DNA from: Streptomyces regalis
GTDB taxonomy: Bacteria > Actinomycetota > Actinomycetes > Streptomycetales > Streptomycetaceae
Direction: 5' to 3'
Assembly (NCBI RefSeq): GCF_001509475.1
Contig: NZ_LLZG01000381.1
Span: 1 to 47,264 of the forward strand
DNA length: 47,264 nucleotides
The notes below the pieces were generated by a model, which ran no database searches, was not told the origin of the DNA, and was given only the letters and a program-made list of their open reading frames with translations. The position numbers and the translations under genes are program-made. Below are positions 24,759 to 35,340 of the stretch, in pieces. How positions within the stretch are numbered: position 1 is the stretch's first letter; every line of letters starts with the position of its first letter.

Positions 24759-24868
24759 ACTGGTCGACCGGTAAGAGGGACGTAAGTCATAGGTGGTTCC
24801 ATCACTTTCGGGGAGACTCGACGCCAAGGCGCCCCCGACGGCGCGCTCCAGCTGAAAGAGTCGTGTCC

Positions 24869-27024
<2,156 letters not shown>

Positions 27025-27028
<4 letters not shown>

Positions 27029-28536
27029 GACAGCGTGTCGGTGCGTGCCTGCCCGGTCTCGTCGGGCACGCGCGCGTGGAGGTGGCTTGCGGCGGCGCGT
27101 CCGGTGTACGACGCCGGGCGCGCCGTCAGCGCTGTCGCGCAGGCGAGCGCGGCGGCGAGGCTCGCCGCCCCGAAGGCCGCCGCGGGGCCGTAGGACTCGG
27201 CCAGGCGGCCGGTGACGGCGACCGCGAGAGCCTGCCCTCCGACGAGCGCGCTCGTCGCGAACGCCATCGCCTCCGCGAGCCGCTCCGCCGGCACCACACG
27301 CTCGGTCAGCCCGAACACCGTGATGAGGTGCGGGGCGTAGGCGAGGCCGAGGACGGTGACGACGGCGTACAGGGTGGGAAGGCTGTCGGTCCACAGGAGG
27401 GGGAGCGAGAGCAGGAATGCGGCCGCGGTGGCGGCTCGCCAGCGGGCGTTCAGTCCGACGCGGGCGGCCACCGCGGCCATGGAGAGCCCGGCGACAGCAC
27501 TCATCACTCCCATGGCGGCGTACACGAGGCCTGCCTGATCCGGCTGTCCGAGACGCTGGGTGAGGGCGGTGATGCCGGCTTGGCAGGCGCCGAACATGGC
27601 GCCTTGGAGGGCGAGGGCGGCCCGGAGGGCGTGGATGGAGGGGGGGATGGGGGTCGGGACGGGACGGGATCGTCGCGTTGGGGGCGTTGGGACAGCACCG
27701 GATCGTCGCGTTGGGGACGTCGGGACGGCACCGGTCCGTCGCGTGGAGGACGTCGCGACGGCACTGGACCGTCGCGCCGGGGGTGTAGGGACGGCACTGG
27801 ACCGTCGTCCCGGGGGCGTAGGGACGGCACCGTCTCGTCGCCCCGCGCGCGTCCGGACGGAACCGGTCCGTCGTTCCGCCGACGTGGCGACGGGCCCGGA
27901 CCATGTCGCCGCCGCCGTCCGATGCAGCGCGAAGCCGGTGCCGCACAAGGCCACCAGCACCGCGGCGCCACCCAGCGCGTACCCGGGATGTGCCGTCACG
28001 GCCGCCAGACCGACGAGCGCCGGCCCCAGGACGAACGAGATCTCGTCCAACGTGCTCTCGAAGGAGAGCGCCGCGCCCACCGTGCTCTCCCGAGCCCCGG
28101 CACGACGTGCGAGTGCGACAAGACGCGCTCGGGCCATGGGTCCGATCTGCGGCACCGTCGCCCCGGCCACCGCTCCGAGCGCGGCCGGCACCGCCGTCGG
28201 CAGCCCCGCGAGCGCTCCGGTGACCAACCCGATGATCGCGAGGGCGTTGGCGAGGGAGAAGGTGAGCACGACCGTCCGCTGGCCGTGCCGGTCGGCGAGT
28301 CGGCCCACGAGCGGGCCGCAGGCCACCTGCCCGAGGGCGAGCGCGCCACCGGTCAGCCCCGCGGCAGTCAGCGAACCGCTCGTCCGCGCGACCAGCAGCA
28401 CACTGCCGAACTGGATGGTGGCGGTCGGCAGCCGTGCCAGGAAGGACATGACCGGCAGCAGCGGACCGGTCAGGCCGATCACCTCGCGGTAGGTCGCCGA
28501 CGTACCGCCTCGTCCACTCGTCCCCGTTTTCCCCAT
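27025..28536 (-). CDS. MFS transporter with an expanded repeat loop
   Basis: A 503-residue major facilitator with twelve predicted helices. Helices 1-6 (about 20-205) include PLVGRLADRHGQRTVVLTFS, the MFS loop 2-3 motif. Helices 7-12 begin near residue 300 (IHALRAALALQGAMFGACQA). Between them, residues 215-291 are seven 11-residue repeats (consensus AVPTPPxRRSx) filling the central cytoplasmic loop. Drug or metabolite efflux is likely but not shown. It is divergent from treY across only 81 bp. The repeat is well in frame and does not disrupt the gene. Confidence 0.88.
27664..27894. repeat. Seven tandem 33-nt repeats inside the MFS gene
   Basis: 231 bp made of seven 33-nt units, visible in the DNA as repeated GGGACGGCAC and GGACCGTCG blocks, each encoding 11 residues such as AVPTPPGRRSS, AVPTPPARRSS and AVPTSPTRRSG. 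The unit length keeps the frame, so copy number can vary without inactivating the gene. The middle units are most alike, the outer ones more diverged. Confidence 0.85.
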
Positions 28537-28617
28537 CGCTCGAAGCTAGGCACGCTCGGGGGCCCACGTGGAGGGGACGATGACACGAAGCGCGGCAGGG
28601 CGGGTACGTAGCTTTCC

Positions 28618-30981
28618 ATGACCCCTGAGCGACCTGACCCGATGGTGCCGACCGCCACCTACCGGTTGCAGCTGCAGCCGGCGTTCTCGTTCGCGGCCGC
28701 TGCGGCAGCCGTGCCGTATCTGGCCTCGCTCGGCGTCTCGCACCTGCACCTGTCCCCCGTCCTGGAAGCGGTCCCGGGGTCGGGGCACGGCTACGACGTC
28801 GTGGACCACGCGCGCGTGCGCGAGGAACTGGGCGGCGAAAAAGGGCTGCGCGCGCTGGCGCGTACCGCGCGCGAGCACGGCCTGGGCCTGGTGGTGGACA
28901 TCGTGCCCAACCACATGGCGATGGCTCCGCGGCATAACCGCGCCCTTTGGGAGGTACTGCGCGAGGGCCCCAAGTCGCCGTACGCGCGGTGGTTCGACAT
29001 CGACTGGGAGGCGCAGGGCGGCCAGGTGCTGCTGCCGGTGCTGGGGCGTCCGCTGGGCGAGGAGCTCGGCCGCCTGGAGGTGGACGGCGATGTCCTGCGC
29101 TACTACGACCATGTGTTCCCGCTGCGCGAGGGCACCGAGGGGCTGCCGCTGCCGCAGCTGCTGGACGCCCAGTGGTACCGGCCGGTGTGGTGGCGGCTGG
29201 CCCGTACGGAGCTCAACTACCGGCGTTTCTTCAGCATCTCGGAGCTGATCGGGGTGCGGGTCGAGGACCCGGAGGTGTTCGAGGCCACCCACGCCAAGAT
29301 CCTCCAGCTCCTGCACGAGGGCGTGATCGACGGGCTGCGCATCGACCATCCCGACGGCCTCGCCGACCCCGACGCGTATCTCCAGCGCCTCCACGAGGCG
29401 ACCGGCGGGTGCTGGACCGTGGTGGAGAAGATCCTGTCGGACGGGGAGCACCTGCCGGCCTCCTGGCCCGTCGCGGGCACCACCGGCTACGACGCCCTGC
29501 GGTACATCGACGGCCTCTTCACCGACCCGGCGGGGTTCGGGGAACTCCTCGGCCAGTACCGGCGGTTCGCGGCCCCGCAGACGGACCGGGGCGGCGACTG
29601 GGCGGCGACGGTGCGGCGGGCGGCGTACAAGGTGCTCACGCACGAGCTGGCCACCGAGATCGACCGGCTGACGCGCGTGGCGCACCGCGTGTGTGTCACG
29701 TCCCCTGAGCCCGCGCTGCGCGACCGCGCGCCCTGGGCGCTGCGCACCGCGCTGCAGGAACTCCTCGTCCGGCTGGAGGTCTACCGGCCGTACGCCTCCG
29801 GTGACGCGGCCCGCGTCGTCACCGAGGAGGCCGCGGCCGAGGCCCGGCTCGCCTTCGTCGTGCCCGAGGAGGCCGGTGCGGTCGACGTCGTGCGCGACCT
29901 GGTGCTCGGGCGGGCCGGGGGCGGGCCGGACCACGTGGAGTTCCGGGCGCGGTTCGCGCAGACGGCGTCGGCGCTGCGGGCCAAGTCCGTGGAGGACACG
30001 GCGTTCTACCGGTATGTGCCGCTGCTGTCGGCGACCGAAGTGGGCGGGAACCCGGGGAGCCCCGCGGTCTCGCCCGACGAATTCCACGCCTACTGCGCGC
30101 GCGTGCAGCGCGACTGGCCCGCGACCGGGACGGTCGCGTCGACACACGACACCAAGCGCAGCGCCGACGTACGGGCCGCGCTGGCCGTGCTCACCGAGTG
30201 CCCGGAGCGCTGGGCGGACGTCCTGACCGAGGTGACGCGCGACGGCGAGGGCGTACCGGACGCGCAACTGGCGTGGGCGGCCTGGCAGACGGTGTTCGGG
30301 CTGGGCGACGCGGCCGTCGACCGCGTTCAGGGCGCCCTGTTGAAGCATGTGCGCGAGGCGGGGCTGTTCACGAGCTGGACGGAGCAGGAGCCGCCGTATG
30401 AGGAGGCGGTGGCGGAGTTCGTCGCGGCGGGGCCGTGTGGGGCGCCGTACGCGCACGTGGCGGCTCTCCGGGGCAGCCTGGAGCCGCACATCCGGGCGAA
30501 CACGCTGGGCATGGCCCTGGCCCAGCTGACGATGCCGGGCGTCCCCGATGTCTACCAGGGCACCGAGGGCGAGTACCGGGCGCTGGTCGACCCCGACAAC
30601 CGGCGGGCCGTGCGGTTCCCGCACGAGGATCCGGGCGAGAAGGGTGCGTTGACGGCGTCGGTGCTACGGCTTCGCAGGCGGCGCCCCGATGTGTTCGGTG
30701 ACTCGGCGTCGTACGCGCCCTTGAGCGCCGAGGGGCCGTCAGCCGCGCACTGTGTCGCCTTCGTGCGCTCCGGTGAGGTGGTCACCGCCGTGACGCGGCT
30801 GTCGCTGCGGCTGGCGCGGTCCGGCGGCTGGCGTGACACGCTGCTGCCGCTGCCGCCGGGGCGGTGGGCCGACGCGCTGTCTCCGGAGCGGGAGTTCAGC
30901 GGGCACGCGCGTGTGGAGGAACTGTTCGAGCAGCTGCCCGTGGCGTTGCTGGAGCGGGTCGGCGTGGAGGAGTCGATGTGA
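28618..30981 (+). CDS. treY: Maltooligosyl trehalose synthase TreY
   Basis: A 787-residue GH13 enzyme that turns the reducing-end alpha-1,4 bond of maltodextrins into an alpha,alpha-1,1 bond. It begins with PTATYRLQLQPAFSFAAAAA, then LVVDIVPNHMAMAPRHNRAL, DGLRIDHPDGLADPDAYLQR (nucleophile), WTVVEKILSDGEHLP (acid/base Glu) and TVASTHDTKRSADVRAAL (third Asp), all diagnostic of TreY. ATG 28618 is used; ATG 28642 is possible. It is divergent from the MFS gene. TreZ, its partner, is about 4.4 kb downstream on the same strand rather than adjacent. Confidence 0.96.
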   Translation: MTPERPDPMVPTATYRLQLQPAFSFAAAAAAVPYLASLGVSHLHLSPVLEAVPGSGHGYDVVDHARVREELGGEKGLRALARTAREHGLGLVVDIVPNHMAMAPRHNRALWEVLREGPKSPYARWFDIDWEAQGGQVLLPVLGRPLGEELGRLEVDGDVLRYYDHVFPLREGTEGLPLPQLLDAQWYRPVWWRLARTELNYRRFFSISELIGVRVEDPEVFEATHAKILQLLHEGVIDGLRIDHPDGLADPDAYLQRLHEATGGCWTVVEKILSDGEHLPASWPVAGTTGYDALRYIDGLFTDPAGFGELLGQYRRFAAPQTDRGGDWAATVRRAAYKVLTHELATEIDRLTRVAHRVCVTSPEPALRDRAPWALRTALQELLVRLEVYRPYASGDAARVVTEEAAAEARLAFVVPEEAGAVDVVRDLVLGRAGGGPDHVEFRARFAQTASALRAKSVEDTAFYRYVPLLSATEVGGNPGSPAVSPDEFHAYCARVQRDWPATGTVASTHDTKRSADVRAALAVLTECPERWADVLTEVTRDGEGVPDAQLAWAAWQTVFGLGDAAVDRVQGALLKHVREAGLFTSWTEQEPPYEEAVAEFVAAGPCGAPYAHVAALRGSLEPHIRANTLGMALAQLTMPGVPDVYQGTEGEYRALVDPDNRRAVRFPHEDPGEKGALTASVLRLRRRRPDVFGDSASYAPLSAEGPSAAHCVAFVRSGEVVTAVTRLSLRLARSGGWRDTLLPLPPGRWADALSPEREFSGHARVEELFEQLPVALLERVGVEESM

Positions 30982-31342
30982 GCGGGCCGAGCGGCCGTAA
31001 TGTCGTACGGCGTGCCCATGGAGCACGCTCTCGGGCGCGTACGGCGGCCCCGCGCGCGTGGCGTCCTGCCGGCGACCGGCTCGGGCCCGCGCACACTCCC
31101 GGGGCTCGTGCACGACGGCCGGCGCGTGGTGACGAGCGTCGATGCCCTCTTCGCGCCCGGGCTGCCGGCGGCTGCCCTGCTGCTCGAAAGCGGGACGAAA
31201 GGGGTGAAACAGGGCCCGCCGCCCCGGCAGGACGGGGCTCGCACTCCCCCTGCCGCCTGCCACTCCTCACCTTCCGGCGGCAAATGCAACTGGGCGCCCC
31301 CTGGAGGCTCCCCCGTGAAATCCTTGACAGGTAAACGAGACC
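30982..31342. other. Intergenic region between treY and the first carboxypeptidase
   Basis: This 361-bp stretch has no gene I can support. One plus-strand frame from an ATG near 31018 reads moderately well (GVLPATGSGPRTLPGLVHDG, RRVVTSVDALFAPGL) but continues into the next gene's leader without a recognisable domain. A TTGACA near 31324 could be a -35 element for the carboxypeptidase; the matching -10 is weak. Confidence 0.5.
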
Positions 31343-32635
31343 ATGGGGTACTGCGGATTGCGAAGCCGGGCGGACGTGACGGGGGTGAGTCTCCTGCCGG
31401 AGCTGCGCTACCCCACGCTGACCGAACTGATCCTGTCCGCCCGAGCGTTGGCCGCTCACCGGCCCGACCTGTGCGTACTCAGACAGGTGGGGGCCTCCCG
31501 GGCGGGCAGACCCCTCCATCTGCTGTCCATCGGTCACGCCCGACGCGCCGTACTGGTCGTCGCGGGAGCGCACTCCAACGAACCGACGGGGAGTTCCACC
31601 CTTCTCGCGGTCGCCGAACGCGTCCTGCACGACCGGGAGCTGCGGGCCGACACCGCCTGGCACTTCCTGCTGTGCGCGGACCCCGACGGTGCGAGCCTGC
31701 ACGTCACCCCGGCACCCCGCAGCCTGTTCGACTACCACCTCGGCTTCTTCAGGCCCGCAGCCCCCGAGCAGCCGGAGTGGGCACCGGCCGCCCTGCCGCC
31801 CGACCGGCTGCCGCCCGAGACGCGGGCGCTGATCCGGGTCATCGACGAGCTGCGCCCCTACCTCCAGGTGACCCTGCACGGCACCGATCTGGGCGGCAGC
31901 TGGGTGCAGTTGACGAAGGACGTCCCCGGACTCGCCGAGCCGTTCGCGAAGTCCGCGGCCGAGCTGCACATCCCGGTGGAGACCGGCGCCTCGGACGCGG
32001 CGGGCTGGCCCGCGGCCGGACCCGGGGTGCACGTGATGCCGGCGCCGGGCGCGGGCGCGGCGTATCCGAGCATGCCGGACGACGCGCGCAGCAGCACCTG
32101 GTATCGCGTGCACCGGTACGGCGGCCTGACCGCGGTCGTCGAGGTGCCGATGTGGGCGAGCGACCTGGTGGACGACCCGGCGCCGCATCCCGCCCCGGCC
32201 AGGGCGATGCGGCGGCTGGCGGCCCGGCTGCTGCGGGACGCGCTGGAGGTGGAGCGGGTGCTCAGCGAGGCGCTCCCCCGCCTGGACGGCGCCGACGGGC
32301 CCCTGCTGAGGGCCGCGAAGTGGTCGCTGGAACTGGTGCCGGGGCTGGCCGCCGACTGGATGCACACGCCGCCCGCCGACGGCACCATGGCGTACGTCGG
32401 GAGCGTGGACGCCTTCGGGCGGCGGCTGCCGCTGCGGGCGGCGGCCATGCTGCGGCGTGTCCTGCACGAGACCGGCGACAGCGCGGCCCCGCCGCTCGAA
32501 CGCCTCGTGGCGACCTGGAGCGACGCCTTCGCCGAGCGCTTCCGGGCCCGCTGGGTGCCGCTGGAGCACCAGGTCGAGCACCAGTCCCGGACGGTCGTCG
32601 CGGCAGCGCTGCACGCACGTGACCGAGAGACGTGA
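31343..32635 (+). CDS. M14 family zinc carboxypeptidase-like protein (copy A)
   Basis: A 430-residue M14-fold metallopeptidase. Zinc ligands: His and Glu in VVAGAHSNEPTGSS (HxxE) and the third His in LQVTLHGTDLGGSW; the catalytic Glu is in TAVVEVPMWAS. Residues 1-15 may not be translated: GTG 31385 (MSLLPELRYPTLTELI) aligns with the start of the paralogue at 33095-34465. There is no signal peptide, so a cytoplasmic substrate (peptide, amidated metabolite or cell-wall fragment) is likely. The two copies share order and motifs from LRYPT..EL to the C-terminal RWIPV/RWVPL..Q.E.QSR, and face each other. Confidence 0.8.
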   Translation: MGYCGLRSRADVTGVSLLPELRYPTLTELILSARALAAHRPDLCVLRQVGASRAGRPLHLLSIGHARRAVLVVAGAHSNEPTGSSTLLAVAERVLHDRELRADTAWHFLLCADPDGASLHVTPAPRSLFDYHLGFFRPAAPEQPEWAPAALPPDRLPPETRALIRVIDELRPYLQVTLHGTDLGGSWVQLTKDVPGLAEPFAKSAAELHIPVETGASDAAGWPAAGPGVHVMPAPGAGAAYPSMPDDARSSTWYRVHRYGGLTAVVEVPMWASDLVDDPAPHPAPARAMRRLAARLLRDALEVERVLSEALPRLDGADGPLLRAAKWSLELVPGLAADWMHTPPADGTMAYVGSVDAFGRRLPLRAAAMLRRVLHETGDSAAPPLERLVATWSDAFAERFRARWVPLEHQVEHQSRTVVAAALHARDRET

Positions 32636-32684
32636 GCCACGCCTACGGCACACGCGCGTGCAGCACCGTGCGGTAGAGGCGGGG

Positions 32685-33098
32685 TCAGCCGTCCAGCGCG
32701 AAGACCGCGCCCGTCCGCGCCGACATCCCGCATCCGTTCGAGAACGTCTCCCGGTACTCCACCGGGCGTCCGTTCCACCATCCGCGCGCGTGGGCGGTCA
32801 CCGGCGCGTAGATCATCGGGCAGAAGGCGTCCTTCTGCCGGAGCCGGCCGATGTCGCCGCCCACCCTGTCGAGCTGCTCGCAGGCCTCGGCCGCCTTGCC
32901 GTGCCCCTGCGGCGGATCGCACAGCAGCAGCCTGCCGGGCGCCTCACTGTGGGGGGTCTCGCCGCGGGTGACCGTGACGAAGAGCCAGTTGCCGGGGCCG
33001 GAGTCCTGGGCGGTCGCCTGGGGCGCGGCGGCGCCGAGGGCAAGGGCGGCGGCTGCCGTGAGCAGAGTGCCGCGTACGGCTGTGATGCATCGCGTCAT
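32685..33098 (-). CDS. Subtilisin inhibitor-like protein (SSI family), secreted
   Basis: A 137-residue secreted serine-protease inhibitor. The signal peptide MTRCITAVRGTLLTAAAALALG precedes a mature domain with the four SSI cysteines (LLLCDPP, AAEACEQL, DAFCPMIYAPVT, FSNGCGMS) in two disulfides. The reactive-site loop CPM-IY matches SSI's CPM-VY, giving P1 Met and P1' Ile, suited to subtilisin-like proteases. Start ATG 33098 overlaps the stop of the upstream carboxypeptidase as ATGA, so the two are translationally coupled. SSI proteins restrain extracellular proteases during Streptomyces development. Confidence 0.88.
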   Translation of the reverse strand: MTRCITAVRGTLLTAAAALALGAAAPQATAQDSGPGNWLFVTVTRGETPHSEAPGRLLLCDPPQGHGKAAEACEQLDRVGGDIGRLRQKDAFCPMIYAPVTAHARGWWNGRPVEYRETFSNGCGMSARTGAVFALDG

Positions 33099-34465
33099 TC
33101 CCGATGCATCGGCACGGCGGCCCCGGCATTCCACCCCGACTCACCCGAACGAGAGCCCGCGGGCGCGTACCGCGCGGCGAGTTCGAACGCGGCGAGCACC
33201 ACCCGCGACTGGTACTCCACCTGGCGCGCGACCGGTATCCAGCGCGCTCCGCAGCCGTCGCGGTAGTCCTCGCACCACTCGTCGAGGAGCCGGTCCAGTT
33301 CCGGCAGCACCCGGGCCGGGTCGCGCCCGGCGCCCGTCACGAGCTGGTGCAGCAGTCCCGCCGTCCGCAGGGCGAGGCGCCGCCCGGCGATGCGCAGGGC
33401 GGCCAGGTGGGCGGTGCTGAGCGGCGGAAGGGGCCGTTCGCCGCCCGGGTCCTCGAGGTCGGGGTCCCAGGTGTCGGCGAGCCCGGGGCAGACCAGTAAA
33501 TAGTCGTCGACCGGGGCGAACAGCCGGGCCGTTTCCGGTCCGGCGGGAAGGTGTGGCCGCAGGCGCGCCAGCAGTCGCTCCAGGACGCCGGTGTCGTGAC
33601 GCAGTGTGTGGCTCACCATGCGCAGGACCGTTTCCTCATCGGCGTGCGGGGCGCCGTCCTCCACCGCGGGCACCCCCCACATGGGGGCCTCGACGACCGC
33701 CGTGACGGTGCCGTGCCGGTGCGGATGGAACCAGGTCGACTCAACGGCCGCCTCGGTGATGGCGGCGGCCAGATCGCCCCGGCGCGGCCTGGGGATCCGG
33801 TAGACGGCGGGTCCCAGTTCCGGCCAGTACAGGGTGTCGTAGGGGCCGAGCTCGCGCGGAATGCCGAGGCGGGCGGCGGTGTGCGCGACGCGCTGGGCGA
33901 GGCCGGGCAGGTCGTGGGTCAGCTCGACGAAGCCGCCGCCGACGTCGACCCCGTGCAGTGAGCACTGGAGGAAGGGCCGCAGTTCGTCCTGGAGGTCGAG
34001 CAGGGCGCGGGTCTCGGGCAGCGTGGCGGCGTCCGCGCCGTCGGGCAGCCATTCGGGCTGCTCCAGGAAGCCGGGCCGGAAGAAGTGCCGGAAGTAGCCG
34101 CCGAGCGCGTACGGACCGTGCAGCCAGCCCTCGTTGCGGCGCAGGCCGTCGGGGTCCAGGCACAGCAGCAGGTTCCAGGTGGCGTCGGCACCCTCGTGCA
34201 GGCGGGGGTCGGCCAGCACCCGTTCGGCCAGCCGCAGCACGGTGGCGCCGCCCACGGGTTCGTTGGCGTGCGGGCCGGCCACGACGAGGGCCTGGCGGCT
34301 GCCATGGCCGACGGACAGCAGCCACAGCGGTGTGCCCGCGCGGGACGTCCCGACGCGGCGCAGCCGCGCGTCACGAGGGCGGCGGGCGACGAGCGCGGCC
34401 GCCCGGGCGCCCAGCTCGTCGACGGTCGGGTAGCGGAGGAGTGGCGGCAGGGCACACCTCCACAA
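33095..34465 (-). CDS. M14 family zinc carboxypeptidase-like protein (copy B), TTA codon
   Basis: A 456-residue paralogue of the facing M14 protein. Ligands: VVAGPHANEPVGG (HxxE), LQCSLHGVDVGGGF (third His); catalytic Glu in TAVVEAPMWGV. No signal peptide is seen. Leu323 in VDDYLLVCPGL is encoded by TTA (complement 33497-33499), so full-length synthesis should need the bldA tRNA; as the SSI inhibitor downstream is coupled by an ATGA overlap, it may share that dependence. The substrate is unknown. Pairing a cytoplasmic peptidase with a secreted inhibitor is unusual. Confidence 0.82.
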   Translation of the reverse strand: MWRCALPPLLRYPTVDELGARAAALVARRPRDARLRRVGTSRAGTPLWLLSVGHGSRQALVVAGPHANEPVGGATVLRLAERVLADPRLHEGADATWNLLLCLDPDGLRRNEGWLHGPYALGGYFRHFFRPGFLEQPEWLPDGADAATLPETRALLDLQDELRPFLQCSLHGVDVGGGFVELTHDLPGLAQRVAHTAARLGIPRELGPYDTLYWPELGPAVYRIPRPRRGDLAAAITEAAVESTWFHPHRHGTVTAVVEAPMWGVPAVEDGAPHADEETVLRMVSHTLRHDTGVLERLLARLRPHLPAGPETARLFAPVDDYLLVCPGLADTWDPDLEDPGGERPLPPLSTAHLAALRIAGRRLALRTAGLLHQLVTGAGRDPARVLPELDRLLDEWCEDYRDGCGARWIPVARQVEYQSRVVLAAFELAARYAPAGSRSGESGWNAGAAVPMHRE

Positions 34466-34603
34466 TGTGGTGCCGTCGATTCACCTGGTGTGCACGGTGT
34501 ACGCACAGTCAGTCACGAGTTGACGACTACGTCAACACCACAGAGGGCAAAGGGACTTGAGTCAACGCATCAAGTAAGGCCAAGGCCAGAGCTAAGGTTC
34601 GGC

Positions 34604-35155
34604 TCAGTTCGCGGCGAGCCGGAACGACATCCGGCCGAAGCCGACCTGGTCGCCCTCGCGGACCACTACGGCGCCGATGACCCGTCGGCCGTTCACCGTG
34701 GTGCCGTTGGTGGAGCCGAGGTCGCGCAGGACCCATATGCCGGCCTGGTGGCTCAGTTCGGCGTGCACCCGGGACACCGTCTCGTGGGTCAGCCGCAGCC
34801 CATTGGCGGGGTCACGGCCGATGCGCAGCGGATGACCGGTCGCGGGGTGGGGCAGCAGCAGCTTGGGCAGCCGCTCGGACTGCCAGGCCCTGCGCAGCCG
34901 TACGGTGAAGCCGGAGATCGCCTCGACCGAGCCGAACACCAGGCGTGACAGGCGGCTCTCGACGGGCAGGTCGGCGGTGAGCACGGCGAGCTCGTCCACA
35001 CGGCGGGCGGCGAGGGCCAGTTCCATGCGTCGCACGAACGTGTCGTGCGACAGCCGGCCCATGGCGACGCCGTCACGGAGCACCTTCAGCGCCTTGTCGC
35101 GCTCCGCGTCGGAGAGCCGCGCGGGGTAGGTATTGAACTCGAAAGACGACGTCAC
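34604..35155 (-). CDS. DUF1707-FHA domain protein
   Basis: A 183-residue protein. Residues 10-65 (ARLSDAERDKALKVLRDGVA then MGRLSHDTFVRRMELALAAR) are a DUF1707/SHOCT-like domain. Residues about 95-180 form a forkhead-associated domain with the phosphothreonine-binding pattern LRIGRDPANGLRL, VSRVHAELS and LRDLGSTNGTTVNGRRV. FHA domains read Ser/Thr kinase signals, so it is likely a signalling adaptor. It is divergent from treZ across 185 bp; no functional link to trehalose synthesis is visible. Confidence 0.9.
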   Translation of the reverse strand: MTSSFEFNTYPARLSDAERDKALKVLRDGVAMGRLSHDTFVRRMELALAARRVDELAVLTADLPVESRLSRLVFGSVEAISGFTVRLRRAWQSERLPKLLLPHPATGHPLRIGRDPANGLRLTHETVSRVHAELSHQAGIWVLRDLGSTNGTTVNGRRVIGAVVVREGDQVGFGRMSFRLAAN

Positions 35156-35340
35156 GGAGCTGATTGTCGGTCAGTGGCCCCCCGGTGTCCAGAAAACGGG
35201 GAAACCGCCGCCACGCAGGCATGATCGACGACATCGGCCACGACACCTGCCGCAAAAGGGAGGATTCAGAAGCGGATTGATCTCGTTTGAAGCACCATGG
35301 ACGGGCTACATCACGGTGAGCAGACGAAGGGGAACCGTCC

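Noticed and set aside
27664..27894. CRISPR-like array
   Set aside because: The 33-nt units are contiguous, without spacers, and stay in frame in the MFS protein; this is a coding tandem repeat.
30896..32653. Minus-strand open frame over the first M14 gene (585 codons)
   Set aside because: The opposite strand carries intact zinc-binding motifs; this frame has no domain and low complexity.
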